Positions 9,386 through 19,585 of a stretch of DNA of 64,000 bases are shown here, in pieces. Where the stretch lies: the NCBI GenBank assembly GCA_036005185.1, contig DASYQS010000064.1:62001-126000 (forward strand), in the 5' to 3' direction. This DNA comes from VBAU01 sp036005185. GTDB taxonomy: Bacteria; Bacteroidota; Bacteroidia; Chitinophagales; Chitinophagaceae. The notes beneath the pieces are model-generated. The model did no database searches and was not told where the DNA came from. It was given only the letters and a program-made list of their open reading frames with translations. A program made the translations under genes and the position numbers. How positions within the stretch are numbered: position 1 is the first letter of the stretch; each line of letters starts with the position of its first letter.

Positions 9386-10090
9386 ATGAAAAAATATAAA
9401 ACGCTTTTAATCATTTTTTGCGGAACTCTGGTTATCATGTCCTGCAAAAAGAACGATTATCTAACAGATGGTGGAGTACACGAAGCAAGGACTGAGCTGA
9501 ATACTTATGATTATTTAAAATCCAATCAATATCATCTCTTTGATACTTTTTTATTGATCATTGACAAATTCAATCTTAAAACTGAGCTATTAAATTCCAA
9601 AACAGTTTTTGCAGTTACAGACTACTCCATCAAAAGGTATATGGACCTAAGGCAAGCCGCTTTGCAATTAATAGACATAAATAAAGTGTTTACACTGGAT
9701 AGCTTATACAAAAATATGACCGCAGATTCTGTAAGGCAATATTTCTTTGATGTAGTAATAGAATTGGAAAATGCTGTGATCGAACCTGAAGTGAGGCAGC
9801 TTACCAGCCGGGGTAATACAACCTGTGGTTTTTCGAAAAGGGCATGGTCAGTATTAGAGTTAAACGGAAACGATGCAGGATTGTTTACATGGACTAACAC
9901 ACCTGCATACGGATTGTATTATACTCGTATCAGAGGTGCCTTGGATGTACCTGGTGTAACGCCTCCGCCAAATGAAATTGATATTAAAGTGTTGTGTCAA
10001 ACAACGGGTATACTGCCGAGATCAGATAAAGGAACGTATGATCAAGTATTACATGTATTAAGCAACCAGCATACATTTATTCGTTTTTGA
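9386..10090 (+). CDS. Fasciclin (FAS1)-like surface lipoprotein
   Basis: The protein has 234 residues with a lipoprotein signal (VIMSC, Cys20, then KKND). The region TYDYLKSNQYHLFDTFLLII, KTVFAVTDYSI and the C-terminal VLHVLSNQHTFI follows the layout of a FAS1 domain, including the equivalent of the family's TLFAPTD and GVLHVID stretches. FAS1-type lipoproteins are common third or fourth genes after SusC/SusD in Chitinophagaceae loci and are presumed glycan-binding or adhesive. The gene starts 18 bp after susD and is co-oriented. Domain call is moderate; no function is established. Confidence 0.65.
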   Translation: MKKYKTLLIIFCGTLVIMSCKKNDYLTDGGVHEARTELNTYDYLKSNQYHLFDTFLLIIDKFNLKTELLNSKTVFAVTDYSIKRYMDLRQAALQLIDINKVFTLDSLYKNMTADSVRQYFFDVVIELENAVIEPEVRQLTSRGNTTCGFSKRAWSVLELNGNDAGLFTWTNTPAYGLYYTRIRGALDVPGVTPPPNEIDIKVLCQTTGILPRSDKGTYDQVLHVLSNQHTFIRF

Positions 10091-10127
10091 TTTTGTTGTG
10101 AGTCTTAAAGTTAAATTTTATACAAGC

Positions 10128-11123
10128 ATGAAATTTTTAAAAATAAGCAGCTTTGTTTTTATAGCTACAATCATAATTTTAGGGTGTAAAAAACCCGCTG
10201 AAGGATATCTTAGTAAGGTATTAGTATATAGCCCTAAAACCCTTGTCGCTACAAAAGGTAGGGCGACAACTTCTGCTGCGCTTCTGGTAGATGGCTCGAC
10301 AAGCCCGATAAATGTTGAATTGTTGACTACCAGAAATTATTATACAAAACAATCAGCAGATGCCATTTTATTAAAGGAATATGAGATCGTTACATACACG
10401 GCTGAGATTACGCAAAACGATTCGACCCCGGAGCAGGTGGCTGCTAAAGTAGGCAAAGCGATGTACAGCAGTTTTAATGTTAACCCTATTGGAGGCAGGC
10501 TTGAAGTGACACCGGCTACAAATTTTATTGATACAGGAACCTATGAATTTGACATTTTGGTAACTAATCCTGCTGGAAGCCGTGAGGTCAACAGCGTAGG
10601 AATAATAAAGATTGTGAACCCAACAAATTCTTTTGAGATAACTACGCAGTCGGTAAATACTTCTCCAAGTACTTCCGAAACTCCAACCACTAACCAAACC
10701 AATTTTACGACTTCAATTGTGCGGACTTCTTCTGCCGCGAATAAAATCATTCTGAAGTTTGTAGATAAAAATGGAGTTCCTTTTAATCCAAACGCCGGAC
10801 AGGTTAACATAAGGGCTGACCAGCCTTATTTTAAAATGTATGCTCCTTTTTATCCGGAAGAAAAAACAGATACAGCCTTGGTTTACCGTTATCCATCCGG
10901 CCTTCCTGTTTTTCCGATATACCCGGCTCTTATGGTGCCAGGAAGAACCCAACCAATTACTAATTATTCATTCAGTTATAGAATTCCGGCGACTGCTACT
11001 GACATAAACATGAATGTTAATCCTACAATGGGATTTCGTTTATGGCCTTTGCTTGGTGAGCAGGCTGTTAGCGGAACGTATCTGGTAACGTTTAAAATGA
11101 ATTTTGTAACAAGGAAACCATAG
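10128..11123 (+). CDS. Surface lipoprotein of a SusC/SusD operon (DUF5007-like)
   Basis: The ATG at 10128 is chosen because it gives a clean lipoprotein signal (IIILGC, Cys20, KKPAEGYL). An in-frame GTG 30 bp upstream would put polar residues ahead of it. The 331-residue protein has no catalytic motif. Its first half (LVDGSTSPINVELL, TYEFDILVTNPAG) reads like an Ig-like or beta-sandwich binding module, and the overall pattern recalls the DUF5007 lipoproteins that follow FAS1 genes in similar operons. That name is from memory and untested. It lies 37 bp after the FAS1-like gene and is likely the last gene of the transcript. Probable role: accessory glycan binding at the cell surface. Confidence 0.6.
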   Translation: MKFLKISSFVFIATIIILGCKKPAEGYLSKVLVYSPKTLVATKGRATTSAALLVDGSTSPINVELLTTRNYYTKQSADAILLKEYEIVTYTAEITQNDSTPEQVAAKVGKAMYSSFNVNPIGGRLEVTPATNFIDTGTYEFDILVTNPAGSREVNSVGIIKIVNPTNSFEITTQSVNTSPSTSETPTTNQTNFTTSIVRTSSAANKIILKFVDKNGVPFNPNAGQVNIRADQPYFKMYAPFYPEEKTDTALVYRYPSGLPVFPIYPALMVPGRTQPITNYSFSYRIPATATDINMNVNPTMGFRLWPLLGEQAVSGTYLVTFKMNFVTRKP

Positions 11124-11323
11124 TCACTGTTCTGATAGTTCCAAAAAGTAGGACGGAACATTTCATCGACCAATCTTTGCTTGATAATGTTTTAATTCTT
11201 CAAAGGCAACTCTATCTCAACAATGCTGTCTTTGGTTTGCTTAACTGCAAGATTTTAGACGTGTATTCGACTAAGGAAATATAATTTGAATATTGATCCT
11301 TAACTCAGATAAATTCAATAAAC

Positions 11324-13732
11324 ATGTCATTTTTTAAAATCAGACCAGGTATTTTTTCATTTATATTACTTGGAACTCTTCCTGTCAATGGACAACATTC
11401 AGACTATCCAATTCAACCCGTAGCCTTTACACAAGTACATGTGAACGATAATTTTTGGGCGCCAAAGATGGATTTGAATGTCCGTGTTACCATTCCCTAT
11501 GTACTTCAAAAATGCCGCGAAACCGGCCGCATAGATAATTTTTTAAAAGCTGCAGGCAAAATGCCTGTTGGCAGAATTACAGAATATCCATTTGATGATA
11601 CAGATATTTATAAGCTGATAGAAGGTGCGTCTTATTCATTACAAGTAAAGAAAAATCCCGAATTGGAAAAATCTCTGGATTCACTCATTGAAATTATTGC
11701 AGCCGCACAGGAACCAGATGGCTATCTATATACTTTCCGCACCATAAAGCCTGAAAAATTGCATCCATGGATTAGTCCGAAAAGATGGGAAAAAGATCCT
11801 GAGTTAAGTCATGAGCTTTATAACTGTGGTCATCTTTATGAAGCTGCTGCTGCTCATTATTTGGCTACAGGCAAAAAAACCATGTTGAATATAGCTATCA
11901 AAAATGCAGATCTTCTTGTGAAAGATTTTGGTCCAGGCAAGGCAGAATATTTTCCGGGTCACCAGGTTGTTGAAATGGGTCTTGCAAAAATGTACAGAGT
12001 AACTGGAAAAAAAGAATATCTCGACCTTGCTAAATTTTTTCTTGACATACGTGGCAATGGAAAAATTAAGGGCTCTGAATATAATCAATCGCAAAAGCCT
12101 GTAACAAGTCAGCATGAAGCAGTAGGTCATGCAGTTCGGGCCGCATATATGTACACCGGCATAGCTGATGTGGCAGCGCTTACGGGTAACCAGGATTATT
12201 TGAGAGCAATTGATGATATCTGGAATGATGTAGTGCAAAAAAAAATCTATCTCACAGGTGGCATTGGTGCCACTGGTGCGGGTGAAGCATTTGGTGCTCC
12301 TTATCAATTACCCAATATGTCGGCGTATGCGGAAACCTGTGCTTCCATTGCCAATGTGTATTGGAATAATCGCATGTTCCTGATGCACGGCGATTCAAAA
12401 TATATAGATGTTCTGGAAAGGATCATGTATAATGGATTGCTCTCCGGAATTTCACAGGATGGGAAACATTTTTTTTATCCCAATCCTTTGGCCTCAATGG
12501 GTCAGCATCAACGGGCATCGTGGTTTGGTTGTGCCTGTTGTATTTCTAATGTTACGCGGTTTTTGCCATCTGTTCCCGGTTATGTATATGCACAAAATAA
12601 AAATGATCTCTATGTAAATCTTTTCATGTCGAACAAAGCAAATATTACACTGCCTGCAAGCCTGGTGACAATAGAACAAACAACAGAATACCCATGGAAG
12701 GGCAAAGTAAATATTACTGTTGATCCTCAAAAAAAATCGGCATTTACCATTCGCATACGCATACCAGGATGGGCAAAACAGGAAGCAATCCCTGGCGATC
12801 TGTACCAGTTTGCAGATAGAACTGCAAAACCAATAACTATCGCACTTAATGGAAAAAAATTAGAATACAAAATGGAAAAAGGCTACGCTGTATTGACACG
12901 CATCTGGACAAAAGGAGATAAAATAGAAATTGATTTTCCAATGGAAGTAGAAAAAGTTTTAGCAAATGAAAAAGTGGAGGATGATAAAGGGCGGTTTGCA
13001 TTTCAGAAAGGACCGCTGGTGTACTGTATCGAAGGCTCGGATAACAGTGACAAGGCTGTTCAAAATATTGTAGTGAGCGAGAAGGCTCCCATTAATGAGA
13101 CGTTCAATAAAGATATTTTAAATGGCGTGTTGATGCTGTCAGCACAGGGAAGTTCTACCCGCCGTCAATTGAACAGTGATGTTTTGTTAAAGAGTCAGCA
13201 GGAGGTAAAAGCTATTCCATATTATGCATGGAACAACAGGGGATCAGGTGAAATGGAAGTTTGGATTGCTTATGATGAATCGGCCGCCCGGCCAAAACCG
13301 GCACCGACTATTGCCTCAAAGAGTGTAGTATCATCTTCACTAAACAATCAACGCATGCAAAAAGCATTGAATGATCAATACGATCCCAGAAATTCAAATG
13401 ATCATTCTGCTATTTACCTGCACTGGTGGCCAAAGAAAAATACACTGGAGTGGGTTCAGTATGATTTTGACCAGGAGTACTCGGTTTCTGAATCAAGTGT
13501 GTATTGGTTCGATGACGGTCCTTCCGGTGGTTGCCGCATTCCGGCTTCCTGGAAAATATTGTATAAAGAAGGTGATAACTGGATACCTGTAAAAAATCTC
13601 ACTCCTTACGAAATTTCAAAAGACAAATACAACTCCATAAAGTTTGAACCTGTGAAAACAAAAGCATTAAGGATAGAGGTAAAACTTCCGGAAGATTTTG
13701 CTACAGGCCTTCATGAATGGATTGTAAAATGA
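11324..13732 (+). CDS. Secreted GH127 beta-L-arabinofuranosidase with C-terminal discoidin-like domain
   Basis: The protein has 802 residues with a signal peptide ending near VNGQ. The GH127 zinc-cysteine active site is complete: Glu337 and Cys339 (YAETCASIA) and Cys403, Cys405, Cys406 (WFGCACC). By comparison with Bifidobacterium HypBA1, Glu337 should be the acid/base and Cys405 the cysteine nucleophile, with Zn held by Glu337, Cys339, Cys405 and Cys406. The barrel spans about residues 25-450, followed by beta-sandwich domains. Residues about 660-800 (VQYDFDQEYSVSESSVYWFDD, ALRIEV) look like an F5/8-type (CBM32-like) domain. HypBA1 cleaves beta-1,2-linked L-arabinofuranose, as found on hydroxyproline-linked extensin arabinans. 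GH51 follows after 44 bp. Confidence 0.94.
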   Translation: MSFFKIRPGIFSFILLGTLPVNGQHSDYPIQPVAFTQVHVNDNFWAPKMDLNVRVTIPYVLQKCRETGRIDNFLKAAGKMPVGRITEYPFDDTDIYKLIEGASYSLQVKKNPELEKSLDSLIEIIAAAQEPDGYLYTFRTIKPEKLHPWISPKRWEKDPELSHELYNCGHLYEAAAAHYLATGKKTMLNIAIKNADLLVKDFGPGKAEYFPGHQVVEMGLAKMYRVTGKKEYLDLAKFFLDIRGNGKIKGSEYNQSQKPVTSQHEAVGHAVRAAYMYTGIADVAALTGNQDYLRAIDDIWNDVVQKKIYLTGGIGATGAGEAFGAPYQLPNMSAYAETCASIANVYWNNRMFLMHGDSKYIDVLERIMYNGLLSGISQDGKHFFYPNPLASMGQHQRASWFGCACCISNVTRFLPSVPGYVYAQNKNDLYVNLFMSNKANITLPASLVTIEQTTEYPWKGKVNITVDPQKKSAFTIRIRIPGWAKQEAIPGDLYQFADRTAKPITIALNGKKLEYKMEKGYAVLTRIWTKGDKIEIDFPMEVEKVLANEKVEDDKGRFAFQKGPLVYCIEGSDNSDKAVQNIVVSEKAPINETFNKDILNGVLMLSAQGSSTRRQLNSDVLLKSQQEVKAIPYYAWNNRGSGEMEVWIAYDESAARPKPAPTIASKSVVSSSLNNQRMQKALNDQYDPRNSNDHSAIYLHWWPKKNTLEWVQYDFDQEYSVSESSVYWFDDGPSGGCRIPASWKILYKEGDNWIPVKNLTPYEISKDKYNSIKFEPVKTKALRIEVKLPEDFATGLHEWIVK

Positions 13733-13776
13733 AAATAATAGTATAATCCTTGTTACAATTGATAAATGGCTTTTCT

Positions 13777-16365
13777 ATGAATTTTATGATGAGAGCGCTT
13801 TCAACATTTATGCTTGCCTGTGTTTTATTCGCTCATGCACAAAGTCAGCAGCAAGCAACCATCACTATCAATGCAACTCAATCAGGTGCTAAGGTATCGC
13901 CGGCTCTTCATGGAATTTTTTTCGAAGAGATCAGTCATGGTGGAGAAGGCGGTTTGTATGCAGAGCTGATACAAAACCGTGGATTCGAAGATTCAAGATT
14001 GCCACCGGCCACTACCTTGCAAAATGGATTCATTGTCCCAAATAGAACACCACATTTTTCTCTGCCTAATAACAGAGCAAGTGATTGGAAAATGCGTTGG
14101 AATGTAAAAAATCCATGGCCTTCATGGTCTTTAGAAACAAATGATAGCTCTTCTATCATTCTTTCACTCGCAGAAGAAAAGCCATTGAATGATGCAACTC
14201 CACATTCTTTGCAGGTAAATATTCAAAAACTAACTACGAAAAATAATTTAGTAAACGAAGGTTTCTGGGGCATTAATACTAGAAAAGGAGATACATACAA
14301 TCTTAGTTTTTATGCCCGTACTGATAATCGTTATAAAGGACATTTAACTGTATCACTTCAATCAGCAGATGGAAAAGTTTTGGGGAGTTACACATTTAAA
14401 TCTATAACCGGTAATGAATGGAAAAAATATACCTGTAAACTTCAAGCAGCACAAAGCGATCCCAAAGCAAAATTTGTTATGAGTTTCGGAAGTACAGGAA
14501 CAGTATGGTTGGATTTTGTTTCTCTATTTCCTGCAAAAACATTTAAAAACAGGCCTAATGGTTTGCGTCATGACCTTGCGCAATATTTAGCTGATCTAAA
14601 ACCTGCTTTCATACGTTGGCCCGGTGGTTGTTTTGTAGAGGGTATCAACATTGAAAGTGCACCTACCTGGAGGCGCAGTATCGGCCCTGTCGAAAAACGT
14701 CCTGGTACCTACAGCCCCTGGGGTTATTGGTCTTCTGATGGATTTGGGTACCATGAATTTCTGCAGTTTTGCGAAGATATTCATGCAGATGCTTTATATG
14801 TTTTTAATGCCGGTGTATCATGTGATTTCAGAAGCGGCACTTTTATTCCTGATGAAGGTGTAGATTCCATTATTGCCGAAGTTTTAAGCGGCATTGAATA
14901 TGCCATAGGACCCGCTACTTCCAAGTGGGGAAAGGTTCGTGCAGCAAATGGCCATCCCAAACCTTTTCCATTAAAATATGTTGAGGTTGGAAATGAGCAG
15001 GTGGGTCCACGTTATTCACGCAGATATAATTGGTTTTATGACGCGATAAAAAAGAAATACCCACAGATCAAGATTGTGGCCAGCATGGGCATTGGCGATA
15101 TAAACAGGAGAACTTTAGACAGTATGAAAAAAGTGGATTTTGCGGATGAACATGCATACAAGGCAGCATATTGGTCGGTACGTAATTATGATCATTTTGA
15201 TAATTATAAGCGTGGCGATTGGGACATGTATGTAGGAGAATATGCAACAAATTCGGGAGTAGGAAGCGGAAACATGCTAGCAGCAGTAAATGATGCTGTT
15301 TACATTATGGCTATGGAGCGTAATGGCGATTTAGTAAAAATGTCAAGTTATGCTCCTTTGTTTGTAAATGTAAATGATGTGGACTGGCCCGTGAACCTGA
15401 TCAACTTTAATGCTTCAAAAAGTTTTGCAAGGATTTCTTACTACGCCATAAAAATGTTTAATGATCATAGGGCTAATGAAAATGTTTTTTCTGAAACTGT
15501 TATTACTCCATCTTCTGAAAAAATTCCTTTATTCGCTGGCGGCATAGGATTGGCTACATGGGATACTGAATCGGAATACAAAGACATTGAAGTGATACAT
15601 GATGGGAAAATAGTTTACAAGAGTGATTTCATTAATCGTGAAAATGAATGGAAGCCTGTACGCGGCAATTGGCAGGCGAGGGACAGTGCTTTCGCTCAAA
15701 CAGCACAAGGTGCTCAACGGTTTGCGTGGTTACAAGGCAAAAGTTTTGATACATATATTCTAAAATTGAAAGCCCGTAAGATTAGCAATGCAACTAATGC
15801 ATTTATTATTCCTTTCGCAGTTAAGGATGACAACACTATGCTTCGTGCACACATTGGCTCTTACGTAAATGTGAATAGTGTATTTGAATCAGTAACCAAC
15901 GGTATGAATGTCTCTGATCTTACCAATCAAAAAAGATTACAAGCGCGGATTGAAACAGGAAGATGGTACGATATTACATTAGAAGTTGGTTACGATAAAG
16001 TTGATTGTTATCTCGATGGAAAATTATTAATGACATATACAGAGCCTCAGAAGTTTTTTAGTATAGCCGGTAGAGATAATAAAACGGGCGAGCTGATTAT
16101 GAAGGTAGTCAATGCATCAGACAAGCCTTATAAAACAATGCTAAAAATTGATGGAGCACAAATAGAAGGAACTGCTGATCTCATTACACTCACCGCGGAT
16201 TCTCCTACGGCAGAAAACTCACTCGAAGAACCTAAGAAATATGTTCCTAAATCGACAAAACTTTCTGGCATTATCAATCAGTATGAAATGGAATTTAAGC
16301 CCTATTCAATTTCTGTTTTGCGAATAAAAGATAAATCATGGAAAAACACTGTGGCTAAAAAATAA
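13777..16365 (+). CDS. Secreted GH51 alpha-L-arabinofuranosidase with lectin-like insert
   Basis: The ATG at 13777 gives a good signal peptide (MNFMMRALSTF to FAHAQ); a TTG at 13750 is less likely. The mature protein opens with GH51 signatures (HGIFFEEISHGGEGGLYAEL) and has a CBM4_9-like insertion at about residues 80-250. The catalytic barrel follows with FIRWPGGCFVEG, VGNEQ (Glu407, acid/base) and YVGEYA (Glu488, nucleophile). In the C-terminal beta-sandwich, residues about 590-770 (GLATWDTESEYKDIEV, WYDITLEVGYDKVDCYLDG) look like a concanavalin-type/LamG module. GH51 enzymes remove terminal alpha-L-arabinofuranose. It lies between the GH127 gene and the S9 peptidase gene, all in the same direction. 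At 862 residues it belongs to the long Bacteroidota variant. Confidence 0.93.
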   Translation: MNFMMRALSTFMLACVLFAHAQSQQQATITINATQSGAKVSPALHGIFFEEISHGGEGGLYAELIQNRGFEDSRLPPATTLQNGFIVPNRTPHFSLPNNRASDWKMRWNVKNPWPSWSLETNDSSSIILSLAEEKPLNDATPHSLQVNIQKLTTKNNLVNEGFWGINTRKGDTYNLSFYARTDNRYKGHLTVSLQSADGKVLGSYTFKSITGNEWKKYTCKLQAAQSDPKAKFVMSFGSTGTVWLDFVSLFPAKTFKNRPNGLRHDLAQYLADLKPAFIRWPGGCFVEGINIESAPTWRRSIGPVEKRPGTYSPWGYWSSDGFGYHEFLQFCEDIHADALYVFNAGVSCDFRSGTFIPDEGVDSIIAEVLSGIEYAIGPATSKWGKVRAANGHPKPFPLKYVEVGNEQVGPRYSRRYNWFYDAIKKKYPQIKIVASMGIGDINRRTLDSMKKVDFADEHAYKAAYWSVRNYDHFDNYKRGDWDMYVGEYATNSGVGSGNMLAAVNDAVYIMAMERNGDLVKMSSYAPLFVNVNDVDWPVNLINFNASKSFARISYYAIKMFNDHRANENVFSETVITPSSEKIPLFAGGIGLATWDTESEYKDIEVIHDGKIVYKSDFINRENEWKPVRGNWQARDSAFAQTAQGAQRFAWLQGKSFDTYILKLKARKISNATNAFIIPFAVKDDNTMLRAHIGSYVNVNSVFESVTNGMNVSDLTNQKRLQARIETGRWYDITLEVGYDKVDCYLDGKLLMTYTEPQKFFSIAGRDNKTGELIMKVVNASDKPYKTMLKIDGAQIEGTADLITLTADSPTAENSLEEPKKYVPKSTKLSGIINQYEMEFKPYSISVLRIKDKSWKNTVAKK

Positions 16366-16591
16366 TTTAGTTGTATACAAGAATATAAAAGTAGTGCAGG
16401 TCTTTGCTTCATGGTCTCCGAAAGAAAGATTTTTTTTATCATTTCAGGTGTCTCTTGATAATTTTTTCGTCTTTTGTGCGAAAGCCCTTCTATCCGGTCA
16501 AATATTGAGAAGTACCGGTTTAAATAATGTAAAAAGGAAGTTTTGAATAACTGTAATTTCAATAACTGATACTAACATAAAAACTACAATA

Positions 16592-18970
16592 ATGTTCTCA
16601 AAAAAATTATTTTACCTGATTCTACTTGCTTTACTTTTTAATATAATGAATGCACAAACAGGGGTACAATCTGTAAGGATTCAATCTGCTAAAACAAAAT
16701 CTCCATCCGCTGCGTTGCCCCAATACAAGCCCACACGTGATGAAATGCTGAACCGGTATAGGCAAACTGCTCTGTTGGATAGTGTAATCAGGAATAAGGT
16801 ATTTAAAACAAACATACAGGCTAACTGGCAGGCAGGTGGAGAAAGCTTTTGGTATCGTAATACGCTTAAAGATTCAGTATTCGAATATTTTTATGTAGAT
16901 GCAGAAAAAGGGCAGAAACAAAAAGCATTCGATCATGTCCGCCTGGCTCAGGCAGTAGAGAAGGCTGCAGGTAAAAGGTATAATGCATCGCGTCTTCGCA
17001 TTTCCAATATGATTTTTGAAAACAATGCAAGCCAGATCAGTTTTCAAATGGATGGGCAATGGTGGAAATGCAATCTTACAACATATGATTGTACTGCAAC
17101 TACTGCACCTAAAGGATTTAGAGAAAATAGCGACACTGCCCGAAGGACAGGATTAGGCAACAGGGGTAATTTCAATCAAAATGAATTAGGTCCTGTAACC
17201 AGAAGAGGCCGTGCTTTCAGATCAGATAGCATTTCACCGGATAAACGATGGATAGCATACATAAGAAATGGAAATGTATTTGTCAGATCTGCGGATAGTG
17301 CGCAGCAAATACAATTTACAACAGAAGGCAGCCTGGAAAAACCATACGGACAATTGTCCTGGTCGCCCGACAGCAAGAATGTAGTGGGGTATCATATAAA
17401 TCCTGTAAAAGAAAAAGAAGTGTATTATGTATTGAGTTCTGCTTCTGGTACCAGGGGGCAACTCCGCTCCCGTGGCTATGCTCAGCCTGGCGATGAAAAT
17501 ACCAGCTATGAAATGTTTGTATTCAATGTAGCTGATAAAAAACAGATGAGGGTTGATATTGATGTAATTGATTTTTCCGGTCCTCCTTATTTGAACTGGA
17601 GAAAAGATAACAACAGCTATTTTACTTTTGAAAGAGTAGATAGGGGGCATCAACGCTTTCGCATCATTGAAGTCAATGCGACCTCAGGCAAGAGCCGTGA
17701 ATTGGTTGATGAAAAAACCAACACTTTCATTTTCGAACAGCGCATTTTCACTTATTACATGCCGGAAACTCACGAGATCCTATGGGTTACTGAAAAGGAT
17801 GGGTGGCGGCACATTTACCTTGTCGACGAATTGACAGGTAAGGAAAAACTACAAGTAACCAAAGGTGAGTGGGTAGTGAGAGAAATTGATAGCATTGATC
17901 AGAAGAAACGTGAAATATGGTTCGAAGCAAGCGGCATGAACCCCGATGAGGATCCTTATTTTATTCACTACTACAGAATTGGTTTCGATGGAAAAAACCT
18001 CTTAAAGCTAACAGAAGGCAACGCTAATCACAGAGCATCTTTTTCTCCTAACAGAAAATATTTTATCGATAATTATTCCAGGGTGGACATGGCACCGGTA
18101 ATTGAACTGAAACGAACTGAAGATGGCTCGAAAATTATGGAGCTGGAAAAAGCTGATATCACAGCCTACCTGGCAACAGGTATTAAATTACCTGAACCAT
18201 TTCATACAAAAGGCAGAGATGGAGTCACAGATATTTGGGGAGTAGTTTTCCGTCCCCGCCATTTCGATCCAAAAAAACGCTACCCTATTATTGAACAGAT
18301 CTATGCAGGTCCACAGGGATCATTTGTTCCAAAAAATTTTTCAGCTTATGGAGAAACACAAAGCCTTGCCGAATTAGGGTTTATCGTAGTACAAATAGAT
18401 GGCATGGGCACCTACAACCGCTCTAAGGCTTTTCATGACGTATGTTGGAAAAATCTTGCCGATGCCGGTTTTCCTGATCGCATTTTATGGATGAAAGCAT
18501 TGGCTGCGAAATATCCTTACGTAGATACAACCAGGGTTGGTGTATATGGTACATCTGCAGGCGGACAAAACTCTGCGGGTGCTTTATTGTTTCATCCTGA
18601 ATTTTATGACGCTGCTGTGTCTGCCTGTGGATGTCATGACAACAGGGTGGATAAACAATGGTGGAACGAGCAGTGGATGGGTTATCCTGTGGGCAATCAT
18701 TATGATGAGCAATCCAATATCACCAACGCCTACAGATTGCAAGGTGATTTATTGCTTATTGTAGGCGAAGCTGATGAAAACGTTCCTCCCGAATCTACTT
18801 ATCGTGTAGTAGACGCATTAATTAAGGCAGGAAAAAACTTTGAATTCTTAGCCGTGCCTGGAATGGGTCATGGTGATGGAGGGCCCTATGGAAGAAAAAA
18901 GAAACGCGATTTTTTTGTAAAGTCCCTGTTGGGTGTAGATCCGCCAAAAAGAAACATCAATGAACTATAA
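16592..18970 (+). CDS. S9-family (dipeptidyl peptidase IV-like) secreted serine peptidase
   Basis: The protein has 792 residues with a signal peptide (to about residue 22, MNAQ). An N-terminal eight-bladed-propeller-type region spans about residues 100-530. An alpha/beta-hydrolase domain follows with the triad Ser655 (YGTSAGG), Asp728 (VGEADENV) and His760 (GMGHGDGG). S9B/DPP-IV enzymes trim dipeptides from N-termini, usually after Pro or Ala, in the periplasm or at the surface. It sits 226 bp after the GH51 gene and is the last structural gene of the saccharolytic locus. A Pro-directed peptidase beside beta-arabinosidases would suit degradation of hydroxyproline-rich glycoproteins, but specificity is inferred. 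The 16366-16591 gap shows nothing recognisable. Confidence 0.88.
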   Translation: MFSKKLFYLILLALLFNIMNAQTGVQSVRIQSAKTKSPSAALPQYKPTRDEMLNRYRQTALLDSVIRNKVFKTNIQANWQAGGESFWYRNTLKDSVFEYFYVDAEKGQKQKAFDHVRLAQAVEKAAGKRYNASRLRISNMIFENNASQISFQMDGQWWKCNLTTYDCTATTAPKGFRENSDTARRTGLGNRGNFNQNELGPVTRRGRAFRSDSISPDKRWIAYIRNGNVFVRSADSAQQIQFTTEGSLEKPYGQLSWSPDSKNVVGYHINPVKEKEVYYVLSSASGTRGQLRSRGYAQPGDENTSYEMFVFNVADKKQMRVDIDVIDFSGPPYLNWRKDNNSYFTFERVDRGHQRFRIIEVNATSGKSRELVDEKTNTFIFEQRIFTYYMPETHEILWVTEKDGWRHIYLVDELTGKEKLQVTKGEWVVREIDSIDQKKREIWFEASGMNPDEDPYFIHYYRIGFDGKNLLKLTEGNANHRASFSPNRKYFIDNYSRVDMAPVIELKRTEDGSKIMELEKADITAYLATGIKLPEPFHTKGRDGVTDIWGVVFRPRHFDPKKRYPIIEQIYAGPQGSFVPKNFSAYGETQSLAELGFIVVQIDGMGTYNRSKAFHDVCWKNLADAGFPDRILWMKALAAKYPYVDTTRVGVYGTSAGGQNSAGALLFHPEFYDAAVSACGCHDNRVDKQWWNEQWMGYPVGNHYDEQSNITNAYRLQGDLLLIVGEADENVPPESTYRVVDALIKAGKNFEFLAVPGMGHGDGGPYGRKKKRDFFVKSLLGVDPPKRNINEL

Positions 18971-19003
18971 TTGTTCGGAGGAATAGGTTTTCAAATGAAA
19001 TGG

Positions 19004-19280
19004 TTAGTGACGAGATAATAATAATTTTATTCCGCAGGAATCAGCTTCCATGCCGCCTGCTTTGGTAAACATCACAGCTAATTCGCTATAGCTTAACGCC
19101 GCGTCGATAGTCATAATGCCGGTAATCTGCCATACAGCAGTTAACCAACCCGAACTGCCTACATTGTCTATAACGTCTGCCTGACAATAAAAATTTCTGG
19201 AACAATCATGGATCCGCTACAATCATGGCGCTATCTAACAGTTTAAGTGATGGCCTGAAAGTAGCCCCGTCCCATAGGTA
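19004..19280 (-). pseudogene. Decayed fragment of an APC-family amino-acid permease
   Basis: Reading the minus strand with two frame changes gives, in order, FRPSLKLLDSAMIVA (about 19263-19219), GSMIVPEIFIV (about 19218-19186) and then VGSSGWLTAVWQITGIM, LSYSELAVMFTKAGG, to a stop at 19004-19006. This matches the start of amino-acid/polyamine permeases: KPTL-LLDATMIVAGSMIGSGIFIV, then VGSPGWLL-VWL-TG and ALSYGELA-MMPKAGG. Only the first two or three membrane segments remain, the frame is broken, and there is no start. The rest of the 18971-19585 gap shows no other gene. Confidence 0.7.
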
Positions 19281-19585
19281 TCATCAGATAACTGTAATAA
19301 GGAATTAAGATCCGGTTTTATTTTTTCAGCAGAATTTGAATGAATTAAACGGATCTTAACTTCGATGGAAACATTTTATTATTGTATTTATTTCTGACGG
19401 ATATATCAATAATTCTGAAAAGAAGTATTATTTATTTTCCTATTGTTGATATTCTGGATGTCCTCTGCTTAATCGAATTTTAGCTATTAGTTCTTATATT
19501 TTAACCTGTTTGTCTGTTTTTTTTGGACGGTCGGGTTAATTTTATGTAAATTAAGTTGCCAATTAATCGCTTCAAAGATTGCTGT

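Noticed and set aside
11804..12307. Long open frame antisense to the GH127 gene
   Set aside because: It mirrors the codon structure of a well-supported gene and its translation has no domain pattern.
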